Shown here: positions 57,194 to 64,000 of the stretch, in pieces
Layout of the letters: each line of letters opens with the position of its first letter
How positions within the stretch are numbered: position 1 is the stretch's first letter
Origin: UMGS1484 sp045593325
GTDB lineage: Bacteria > Bacillota > Clostridia > Oscillospirales > Acutalibacteraceae
Reading direction: 5' to 3'
Assembly (NCBI GenBank): GCA_045593325.1
Contig: JAZNWL010000041.1
Span: 24,678 to 88,677 of the forward strand
DNA: 64,000 bases
Program-made: the position numbers and the translations under genes
Notes under the pieces: model-generated
Database searches by the model: none
Told to the model about the DNA's origin: nothing
The model's input: the letters and a program-made list of their open reading frames with translations, nothing else

Positions 57194-59131
57194 ATGGAAC
57201 ATTCCATTCAAACCATTAAAGGCGAACAGGTGGCGGTTTATTCGCTGAACACCGTGGTGGTGGGCAGCGGTGCCGCAGGCTTGAACGCCGCCGACACGTT
57301 GTATCAATTGGGACAAACCGATATTGCTATTGTTACCAACGGCATCAATCGGGGCACCTCTCGCAACACGGGATCGGACAAACAAACCTATTACAAGCTC
57401 TCTCTTTCGGGAAATTGTCCCGACAGCGTAGGTGCTATGGCCAAAGACCTGTTTGCAGGCGGCTGTGTAGACGGCGACATTGCTTTGTGCGAAGCCGCTC
57501 TTTCTGCCAAAAGCTTTTTAAAGCTGTGTGCCATTGGGGTCGACTTCCCCACCAATCGCTACGGGGAATACGTAGGATATCAGACCGACCACGATACCGC
57601 AGGACGGGCCACCTCGGTAGGTCCTCTTACCTCCCACTTTATGACCTTGCAATTGGAGCAAGAGGTTATGAAAAAGAATATCCCCGTTTTTGACGGTTAT
57701 CAGATCGTGGCGGTGTTAAAAGAAGGCGATCGGGTGCGAGGGCTAATGACCTACTCCCCCACCGCCAAAGAGCGGTTTGCTCTTTTTAACTGCAAAAACG
57801 TGATCTACGCCACCGGCGGACCTGCAGGAATGTACGCCCTTTCGGTATTCCCCGAAAGCCAAATGGGTGCTACCGGCGCCGCATTGGAAGCAGGGGTCAA
57901 AGGTCGCAATCTCACCGAATGGCAGTTTGGTTTGGCTTCCCTTGCTCCCCGTTGGAACGTTTCGGGCACCTATATGCAGGTGTTGCCCCGATTTGTGTCC
58001 ATCGACAGCGATGGCGTGCAACGGGAATTCATCACCGATTATTACAAGGACGATGCCAAAGCGTTGTCTATGATCTTCAAAAAAGGATATCAATGGCCCT
58101 TTGACGTGCGCAAGATCGACGGCTCATCGCTCATCGACCTATTGGTGTATCAGGAAACGGTGTTATTCGGTCGCAAGGTGTATCTGGATTTCACCCGTAA
58201 TCCCTTGGATCGGTTGCCGGATTTTGACAGTTTAGAGCAAGAAGCTACCGATTACCTTCGATCGGCGGGGGCTGATTTCGGCACGCCCATTGACCGTCTG
58301 ATTCATATGAACGAGCCCGCTTACACTTTGTATCTTGACAAAGGAGTGGATCTGAAGACCGACCTGCTGGAAGTGGCGGTATGCGCCCAACACAACAACG
58401 GCGGTCTGGAAATCGACTTGTGGTGGCAAAGCAATTTGCAAGGGTTCTTCCCCTGCGGTGAGGTAGCAGGCAGTCACGGGGTATTCCGTCCCGGTGGCAG
58501 CGCCCTGAACGCAGGGCAGGTCGGCTCTACCAGAGCCGCCCAATACATTGCCGCCAAAGGCAGTGGCGAGCCCGCAAGCGTCGATTCCTTGCTGACCGCT
58601 TGCAAAGCAGTCATCGAAGCCAAAATGGAACTTGCCAATGCGGTGGCAGGCAACACTTCCAACACATGGGAACAAATTACCGTCGCCCGCAACCGTATGA
58701 CCAAGGCAGGTGGCTGTGTTCGCAATCGGCAACAGATGGAAGAAGCCGTAAAAGAGATCGATCAATTGCTTGGCAACTTTACCGCCAACGTGCATGCTAA
58801 CACCGCACAGGGTATTAGCGAAGCCTATTATTTATACGATATGCTCATCTGCCAAAAGGGATATCTGACCGCTATGCTCGCCTTTGGTAAAGTGGGTGAC
58901 AGTCGTGGTTCGGCGCTATACAGCCGTGAAGACGTGGTGATCCCCCAAGGGTTGCCCGCTCTGTTCGGATATAAGTTGGACGGTGAAGAAAACACCAAAG
59001 TGATTCAGGAAACACAATATCAAAACGGCGAATTTTTATGCACCACCCGCCCTGTTCGTCCCCTGCCCGAAGGCGGCGGTTTCTTTGAAAACGTGTGGAA
59101 GGACTATCGGGAACATCATAACGTCTATTAA
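57194..59131 (+). CDS. FAD-dependent oxidoreductase, fumarate reductase/succinate dehydrogenase flavoprotein type
   Basis: A 645-residue flavoprotein. FAD-binding VVVGSGAAGLNAADTLYQ near 19-36, NTGSDKQTYYKL, GGPAGMYALS, and the C-terminal GEVAGSHGVFRPGGSALNAGQVGS (second FAD contact) are those of the FrdA/SdhA/L-aspartate oxidase superfamily. It carries no signal peptide or heme-binding motif, so it is soluble. Last gene of the operon, 12 bases after the SDR gene, followed by a terminator. A partner for the OYE-like enzyme is likely; the donor and acceptor are unknown. Confidence 0.88.
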   Translation: MEHSIQTIKGEQVAVYSLNTVVVGSGAAGLNAADTLYQLGQTDIAIVTNGINRGTSRNTGSDKQTYYKLSLSGNCPDSVGAMAKDLFAGGCVDGDIALCEAALSAKSFLKLCAIGVDFPTNRYGEYVGYQTDHDTAGRATSVGPLTSHFMTLQLEQEVMKKNIPVFDGYQIVAVLKEGDRVRGLMTYSPTAKERFALFNCKNVIYATGGPAGMYALSVFPESQMGATGAALEAGVKGRNLTEWQFGLASLAPRWNVSGTYMQVLPRFVSIDSDGVQREFITDYYKDDAKALSMIFKKGYQWPFDVRKIDGSSLIDLLVYQETVLFGRKVYLDFTRNPLDRLPDFDSLEQEATDYLRSAGADFGTPIDRLIHMNEPAYTLYLDKGVDLKTDLLEVAVCAQHNNGGLEIDLWWQSNLQGFFPCGEVAGSHGVFRPGGSALNAGQVGSTRAAQYIAAKGSGEPASVDSLLTACKAVIEAKMELANAVAGNTSNTWEQITVARNRMTKAGGCVRNRQQMEEAVKEIDQLLGNFTANVHANTAQGISEAYYLYDMLICQKGYLTAMLAFGKVGDSRGSALYSREDVVIPQGLPALFGYKLDGEENTKVIQETQYQNGEFLCTTRPVRPLPEGGGFFENVWKDYREHHNVY

Positions 59132-59135
59132 AACC

Positions 59136-59169
59136 AAAAACGGAGAGGACTAACATCCTCTCCGTTTTT
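59136..59169. terminator. Bidirectional terminator between the catabolic-looking and surface-glycan operons
   Basis: AAAACGGAGAGGA / TCCTCTCCGTTTT, 13-bp stem with A and T runs. Confidence 0.9.
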
Positions 59170-59187
59170 CTATATTAAGTATAGAAC

Positions 59188-60897
59188 TCATACCGTTCCC
59201 AACAGCCAATAAACACCAAAACTGCTAAAACAAAATACCAAAGTCGTTGCGGCGGTTATGATTTTGAAGGGTCGGGAACTGTTTTCCAAATGGTTACCAA
59301 GGGCAACCAGACCGCAAAGCAAAGCGGGTACGGCATAACGGAAGTTTTGGGTGCACGCCTGGGGATAAGCAAAACAAAACTGCACGTAACTGCCCATCAC
59401 CGCCGCAAAAACCGTCAACAAACTCCAACTGACAGGAGATGTTCGTTTGCGAATCACGGTTCGTATCCCTGCATAAAGCGAAAGTCCCACTAACACGATA
59501 TTGGACCAGAATAAGATTTGGCTGAAACGTTCCCCTTGCATATGTGCCGCTGCATTCGGAAGCAAATGAGGCGTAAACAACGTGAATTCACCGAATACCG
59601 ACGTTTTGAGCATGGATAAAAACATGCTGTACTCGTTGTAAGAAGAACCGTATACCTCGTTGTTCCATGCCATAAAAATGCGGTTCAAGCTTTCTTTCGG
59701 CAACCCAAACAACCGTTGCCACGGAGTGTAATCCCCTAAATACTGACCGCTGTTTTGATCCAATGCAGGCACGTAAGTCAAAGGGATGCCGTAAACCATG
59801 GCATTTTTCGCCTGCCACCAAAGCGCCAAGGGAATACAAATGATGCCGAACACCGCAAATTGAGCGAACAAATCGACTCCTTCTCTTTTGTTGTTTCGCA
59901 AGACAGCGATCCATTTGCACAAAAAGAGAATGGCAATGCCCGTGGCAATCAATCCGCCTGACAGTTTGGTCATCATAGAAAGACCGACACCCAATGCCAC
60001 GGTAATGATATGATAAAACGTAGGCTTTCGGTACCACCGCAAAGCGGCATACACCCCATAAAACGCCAAGGTAACGGAAAGCAAATCGTTATTGATGCTA
60101 CCCGCCATGATGATGAACGTGGGATGAAAGCAAAGCACCGCCATGGGAAGCAACAAGCCCCATCGCTTACCGTTCAGCAAGCGCAAGATCCGATAACCGA
60201 TCACCATGCAGGCTGCCGAATAAAACAAGGTGAGAAACTGAATGTTTTCGTAAGAAACGCCGCGGTCGATCCCGATCAACCATTGTAATCGGAGCCACAA
60301 GCCTGCAATAAAATGGTGGAAGGGCGGGTGATATAATTGGGACAGTCCCACGGCCGTAGGATCAACCTGCGGCAATGTTAAATGCGTAGCAATATATTCA
60401 ATATATTCTGCGTGTCGCTGATAGGTAAATCCGGTGAAATCTCCGTATGAAAAATAAAACACGTCGTGCTGACGCACCCAAACAGGGGTATATAAAACGT
60501 AACACAGGCGAAGCAAAAAGCCTGCCGCCATGCACAACAGTACACCGCGCTTTACTGTCATTTGTTTTGTGGCAAACCAATAAACCAACAGTGCCGCAAG
60601 CAAACCAAACCCTATAAAAAGCAAACTCACCGCAGGATATGTCGTTCGGTCTACCACACTGTAAGCGCCACTGCCCAAAAAGAAGGAAACAAAAAACACA
60701 ACGTGTTGCTTTTCTGTCGGTACCCAATGCCGCGCCCACAAAGCAACCACCAAAGCCGAGCCAAAAAAGAATTCAGGCCGAATGATCGGTAGATCCCTTT
60801 GCACCACCACGCTGCAAAGCATAAGACAAACCAACCCCATCAAGGTAATGGGGTTGGTTTTGATTGCCCGTTTGAGATAAGAATCGGCATGATTCAT
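59188..60897 (-). CDS. GT39-type membrane glycosyltransferase
   Basis: A 569-residue integral membrane protein with eleven or more hydrophobic spans and a large extracytoplasmic loop (about 110-180) carrying FSYGDFTGFTYQRHAEYIEYI and YHPPFHHFIAGL. This is the layout of GT39/ArnT-like (PMT-type) transferases that use polyprenyl-phosphate sugars on the outside of the membrane. Start 60897 follows GTGGAG and overlaps the preceding stop by four bases. Target and sugar are unknown; with GtrA and the UGM-like enzyme it probably modifies a surface glycan. Confidence 0.8.
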   Translation of the reverse strand: MNHADSYLKRAIKTNPITLMGLVCLMLCSVVVQRDLPIIRPEFFFGSALVVALWARHWVPTEKQHVVFFVSFFLGSGAYSVVDRTTYPAVSLLFIGFGLLAALLVYWFATKQMTVKRGVLLCMAAGFLLRLCYVLYTPVWVRQHDVFYFSYGDFTGFTYQRHAEYIEYIATHLTLPQVDPTAVGLSQLYHPPFHHFIAGLWLRLQWLIGIDRGVSYENIQFLTLFYSAACMVIGYRILRLLNGKRWGLLLPMAVLCFHPTFIIMAGSINNDLLSVTLAFYGVYAALRWYRKPTFYHIITVALGVGLSMMTKLSGGLIATGIAILFLCKWIAVLRNNKREGVDLFAQFAVFGIICIPLALWWQAKNAMVYGIPLTYVPALDQNSGQYLGDYTPWQRLFGLPKESLNRIFMAWNNEVYGSSYNEYSMFLSMLKTSVFGEFTLFTPHLLPNAAAHMQGERFSQILFWSNIVLVGLSLYAGIRTVIRKRTSPVSWSLLTVFAAVMGSYVQFCFAYPQACTQNFRYAVPALLCGLVALGNHLENSSRPFKIITAATTLVFCFSSFGVYWLLGTV

Positions 60898-62453
60898 GAT
60901 GCTTCTCCACTTGTTTCTTCGTGATATTCCTGTTCGGTGTTGACCTGCCAAATGGCCATTTTATCGGTGATTTTTCCGATAATATGGTCGGCGCATCGCA
61001 TGGCGGTCACCATAGAATGGTCCATGTTATTGTAGCGGTGTTGTCCGTTGCGACCCACGCAATACAGATTTTCGATTTGATTCAAATAGCCCACCACTTG
61101 GTCTATCTGATCATACGTGTCAAAATAAGCAGGATAGGCTTTTTTTACCTTTTCCCGATGGGAATCCAAGACCGCGCCCTCATCAATCACTCCCATAGAA
61201 ACCAACTCACGGGTGGCAAAGGCGATGCATTCTTCTTCGGTCATATTCCAAAAATCGTCTCCCTCGGAGCAAAAATACTCCAGACCGATCCAAACGGTTT
61301 GTTCGGGATCAGCCACCATATAAGGCGACCAGTTGTTGAAAATTTGAATTCTGCCCAATTTCACACCGGTGTCTTGCACGTAGATCCAGCAATCGGGCAC
61401 TACGTTACCAAGGGTTTTTATGGCAGTCTCGTTTTTCAAATGCAACCGAGGCACCAACAACCCAACTGTAACAAAATCACGGTAAGGCAGACCCGAAGCA
61501 ATGTGCATCAACGGTTGCTCCGGCACTTCGCCGCGAAGATCTTCCATCAGATCTTTTACCGGCATGGAGGAGACCACCACGTCGGCCTCAAAGGTTTTTT
61601 CGCCGCACTGCACCGATACGATTCGGTTGTTCTCTTTGGTCAAGGCGGTCACTTTATGTTGTTTTAAAATCACGCCGCCCATTTGCTCAATTTCGGCGGC
61701 CACCGTTTCCCACAGTTGACCGGGTCCCAATTTTGGGTACCAAAACTGTTCGATCAGCGAAGTTTCAACCTTAGTTTGATCTTTTTTGCCAAAGGTTTTG
61801 TTCCACATATCCTTGATCAACGCGCGAATGGACAACCCTTTGACCCGTTGGGCACCCCAATCGGCCGAAATTTCACGGGGATGGCGACCCCACAGTTTTT
61901 CGGTATATCCCTCAAAAAACATGCTGTACAAAGTCTTGCCAAACCGATTGATATAAAAGTTTTCCAGCGAATCTTCTTTCTTTTTCATGACCGCCGATTT
62001 CAAATAACTGCACCCTGCCTTGGCGGTACACCACAACCCCATGTTTTTAAAGGTTTGGGGTTTCATAGAGATGGGGTAATCAAAAAACTTATGATTGTAA
62101 TAAATACGGGATACCCGATCCCGCACCAACATGACCCGATCGGTCTCATCGGGAGCAGGACCGTTGATTGCAAGCGTTTTTTGGCGACCCAATTTAGCAT
62201 CATCAAACGAAGGTTTTCCTTGCAATGGCATGACGTTGGCCCAAAAATCCATAACCGAGCGATCTTTAGAAAAGAAGCGATGACCGCCGATATCCATGCG
62301 GTTGCCGCCGTGTACCACCGTGCGGGAAATACCGCCGATGGCATCACTTTCTTCTAAAACGGTCACCCGATAAGCTTCGGGATCGGCTTTCAGTAATTCA
62401 TATGCCGCAGTCAGCCCCGCGGGACCGGCGCCGATGATCAATACCTGTTTCAT
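60894..62453 (-). CDS. FAD-dependent amine-oxidase-like / UDP-galactopyranose-mutase-like protein
   Basis: A 519-residue flavoprotein. FAD-binding IGAGPAGLTAAYELL at 6-20, the basic ISRTVVHGGNRMDIGGHRFFSK near 42-63 and the C-terminal NLYCVGRNGQHRYNNMDHSM are the pattern of NAD(P)-binding protoporphyrinogen-oxidase-like proteins annotated near surface-polysaccharide genes; a UGM-like role in isomerising a nucleotide-sugar ring is one option. Overlaps GtrA and the GT39 gene by four bases each way. Confidence 0.78.
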   Translation of the reverse strand: MKQVLIIGAGPAGLTAAYELLKADPEAYRVTVLEESDAIGGISRTVVHGGNRMDIGGHRFFSKDRSVMDFWANVMPLQGKPSFDDAKLGRQKTLAINGPAPDETDRVMLVRDRVSRIYYNHKFFDYPISMKPQTFKNMGLWCTAKAGCSYLKSAVMKKKEDSLENFYINRFGKTLYSMFFEGYTEKLWGRHPREISADWGAQRVKGLSIRALIKDMWNKTFGKKDQTKVETSLIEQFWYPKLGPGQLWETVAAEIEQMGGVILKQHKVTALTKENNRIVSVQCGEKTFEADVVVSSMPVKDLMEDLRGEVPEQPLMHIASGLPYRDFVTVGLLVPRLHLKNETAIKTLGNVVPDCWIYVQDTGVKLGRIQIFNNWSPYMVADPEQTVWIGLEYFCSEGDDFWNMTEEECIAFATRELVSMGVIDEGAVLDSHREKVKKAYPAYFDTYDQIDQVVGYLNQIENLYCVGRNGQHRYNNMDHSMVTAMRCADHIIGKITDKMAIWQVNTEQEYHEETSGEAS

Positions 62454-62995
62454 TTTTTCAACCTTTCCATACTCTTGCGATTATAAAGCAACCATTTACG
62501 GGCGGCAAAATTCCAAACAAATGCCACCAAGGTGCCAATGGCCGCCACCACCGTAACCATGGGAATCACATGCAACACCACTGCCTGCATATTGAACACA
62601 AACCGTTCCAACAGCGCGGTGATCAACAATTTAATGACCAACCCCACAAGGCCGATCAAGGCAAAAGAAACAAACTCTTTCAACCGATTGATATTCTGAT
62701 GGCGAAAGATCCACACAATGCTCAACAAATAATTCACGGTCAGCCCCACCACAAATCCCAAGGCGCCAGCCAGCAACAAACCGCCGTCGAACCCAAGCCA
62801 AATAAGGCGGGCATTTTGCAGACCGCACCACTCATAAGCGGCAGTCACGGTAAAAATATCGACCACCGTGGCAATACCACCCACAAACACAAAGCGGAAA
62901 AACTGCACAAAACCATTGCGGGTATCGTCTACAAACAGGGCTTTCGTTTGAAAGTGAAATAACAATCGTAAAAACTCTTTGAGGGAGTTCATCAT
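62450..62995 (-). CDS. GtrA family membrane protein (polyprenyl-phosphate sugar flippase type)
   Basis: A 181-residue protein with four membrane spans. FFRFVFVGGIATVVDIFT at about 31-48 and VGLTVNYLLSIVWIFRH are the GtrA signatures. GtrA proteins are thought to translocate undecaprenyl-phosphate-linked sugars and typically work with a GT39/GT2 transferase; here the GT39 gene is two positions downstream. ATGA overlaps on both sides show tight coupling. Confidence 0.88.
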   Translation of the reverse strand: MMNSLKEFLRLLFHFQTKALFVDDTRNGFVQFFRFVFVGGIATVVDIFTVTAAYEWCGLQNARLIWLGFDGGLLLAGALGFVVGLTVNYLLSIVWIFRHQNINRLKEFVSFALIGLVGLVIKLLITALLERFVFNMQAVVLHVIPMVTVVAAIGTLVAFVWNFAARKWLLYNRKSMERLKK

Positions 62996-63789
62996 TCTGC
63001 AATCTCCCCTACCCCATTCAAAATATGATTGGGACCGTACGGGAATCCGCCGAGCATTTCTCGCGTGGTAACACCGGTCAGTACCAGAACCGTTTCGGTG
63101 CCCGACTGAATGCCTGCGATAATATCCGTATCCATTCGGTCACCTACAATGACTGTTTCTTCCGGCTCACAGCCCAGCAACTTCATGCCGGTGCGCATCA
63201 TTAGCGGATTGGGTTTACCCAAAAAATAAGCACTTTGACCGGTGGAAAGTTCAATCGGCGCCGCCAATGCGCGACAGGCAGGCAAAATCACGCCGCCCGC
63301 TCCGGGGCCGGTGGTATCGGGATTGGTGCCGATGAGTTTAGCGCCCTCTAACACCAGTTTGACCGCTTTGGCAATGCTTTGATAGTTATAATTCTGAGTT
63401 TCTCCCACCACTACGTAATCGGGATTTACATCGTTCATGCTAAGCCCTGCCTCATACATGGCGTTATGTAACCCTGCCTCACCAATGCAATAAACCGAGC
63501 CGCCGGGACACTGACTGCGAATAAAATCTGCCGTAGCCAAGGCGCTGGTGTAAAAATGAGTGGGTTCAACGTCCAACCCCATGCGAGCCAATTTTTGGGA
63601 AAGTTCCAAAGGAGAACGCTCACTGGAATTGGTTAAAAACAAGAATTGTTTATTTTCTTTACGAAGCCAATCCACAAATTGTTTGGCACCGGGCAACAAA
63701 TCGTTGGCATGATAAATAACACCGTCCATATCGCATATATAACCGCGTTTGGAGCGGATGGTTTGTAATGTTTGTTCCAAAGGAATCAC
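62992..63789 (-). CDS. HAD-IIA family hydrolase (NagD-like phosphatase)
   Basis: A 265-residue phosphatase. Motif I CDMDGVIYH near 19-27 (nucleophile Asp), motif II LTNSS near 51-55, motif III lysine in LGKPNPLMM, and motif IV GDRMDTDIIAG. This is the NagD/AraL class acting on small sugar phosphates or pyridoxal phosphate. It leads the four-gene operon HAD-GtrA-UGM-like-GT39, all overlapping by four bases, and is preceded by a good promoter at 63799-63827. Its contribution to glycan synthesis is unclear. Confidence 0.9.
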   Translation of the reverse strand: MIPLEQTLQTIRSKRGYICDMDGVIYHANDLLPGAKQFVDWLRKENKQFLFLTNSSERSPLELSQKLARMGLDVEPTHFYTSALATADFIRSQCPGGSVYCIGEAGLHNAMYEAGLSMNDVNPDYVVVGETQNYNYQSIAKAVKLVLEGAKLIGTNPDTTGPGAGGVILPACRALAAPIELSTGQSAYFLGKPNPLMMRTGMKLLGCEPEETVIVGDRMDTDIIAGIQSGTETVLVLTGVTTREMLGGFPYGPNHILNGVGEIAE

Positions 63790-63798
63790 CTCACAGAT

Positions 63799-63827
63799 AT
63801 TGTACTACAAATCCTTTTGGTTTTCAA
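63799..63827 (-). promoter_or_regulatory. Promoter of the HAD-GtrA-UGM-GT39 operon
   Basis: Minus strand TTGAAA (63822-63827), 17-base spacer, TACAAT (63799-63804), ten bases from the ATG, so the leader would be very short. Confidence 0.55.
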
Positions 63828-63849
63828 TGTTTTTTTGGCAAATCATAAA

Positions 63850-63879
63850 AACGGCATACCGTAAGATGGTACACCGTTT
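63850..63879 (-). terminator. Terminator of the second sigG gene
   Basis: AACGG-ACC / GGT-CCGTT stem with internal loops, followed on the minus strand by TTTTTAT, just beyond the stop codon at 63888. Confidence 0.7.
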
Positions 63880-63887
63880 AAAGGAGA

Positions 63888-64000
63888 CTATATCGCATCT
63901 TTGATTTTATCCAGCGCGCATTTTTCCAATCGACTGACCTGTGCTTGGGATATGCCCACCTCTTTTGCCACTTCCATTTGGGTTTTTCCCTTTAAAAACC
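63888..64000 (-). CDS. Second SigG-type sporulation sigma factor, 3' end only
   Basis: Only the last 36-37 codons are inside the window; the 5' part lies beyond position 64000. They read KGKTQMEVAKEVGISQAQVSRLEK, then CALDKIKDAI, differing from sigG at 6018-6788 by a single residue (Cys for Gly). The outermost 40 bases are identical in the two genes. This is SigG rather than SigF, whose C-terminus differs. It could be a functional paralogue or a truncated duplicate; the window cannot decide. Confidence 0.85.
   Translation of the reverse strand, partial: FLKGKTQMEVAKEVGISQAQVSRLEKCALDKIKDAI

Overview
This window reads as the chromosome of an endospore-forming anaerobe of class Clostridia, probably an uncultured gut member of the Eubacteriales. 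The evidence is the sporulation sigma factors E, G and K with SpoIIGA, a YabP-YabQ-DivIC-S1 cluster, a sodium-pumping decarboxylase operon, an archaeal-type prolyl-tRNA synthetase, dockerin-bearing secreted proteins and strong AGGAGG-type ribosome sites. All calls were made by reading the sequence; no database search was run.

Layout. 0-11.7 kb: nnr, a radical SAM protein, a hemolysin III family protein and an alcohol dehydrogenase, then a sporulation block (sigG, sigE, spoIIGA, a class A penicillin-binding protein, sigK). 11.8-14.4 kb: a dockerin-bearing GxGYxYP protein and tRNA-Ala. 14.5-21.9 kb: one leftward run gltX-glnS-oadG-biotin carrier-oadB-oadA. 22-34.4 kb: housekeeping genes (proS, CCA-adding enzyme, mutY, sulP) and a pair made of a TasA-like protein and a surface protein with an SPETG sorting signal. 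34.5-36.2 kb: two hydrolases.

36.2-43 kb is an AT-rich accessory block and holds the most interesting finding. A 1269-residue surface protein (glycine-rich beta-helix-like region, eight InlB-type repeats, C-terminal dockerin) is coupled to a gene for a class III nucleotide-cyclase-like protein. Upstream lies a segment of about 137 bp bounded by two 18-bp dyads, CAAAAGGT-AC-ACCTTTTG and CAAAAGGT-GT-ACCTTTTG. Their central dinucleotides are reverse complements, which for a serine recombinase dictates inversion. The segment contains a good promoter (TTGCAA, 17 bp, TAAAAT with an extended -10) that now points at the operon, and a small serine recombinase gene abuts the other side. I read this as a phase-variable invertible promoter captured in the ON orientation.

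43-46 kb returns to core genes (zinc-ribbon protein, yabP, yabQ, divIC, S1-domain protein). 46-48 kb is again AT-rich: a tRNA 3'-end relic, a lipoprotein, an inverted-repeat element and an unusual tandem array of tiny palindromes next to tRNA-Thr. 48-53 kb holds wecB and a leftward operon (isomerase-tmk-DJ-1-fthC-mltG). 53-59 kb is a rightward catabolic-looking operon (unknown alpha-helical protein, old-yellow-enzyme oxidoreductase, SDR, FAD protein) whose promoter overlaps face to face with that of the leftward operon. 59-63.8 kb is a four-gene, 4-nt-overlapping surface-glycan operon. The last 113 bases are the 3' end of a second, almost identical sigG.
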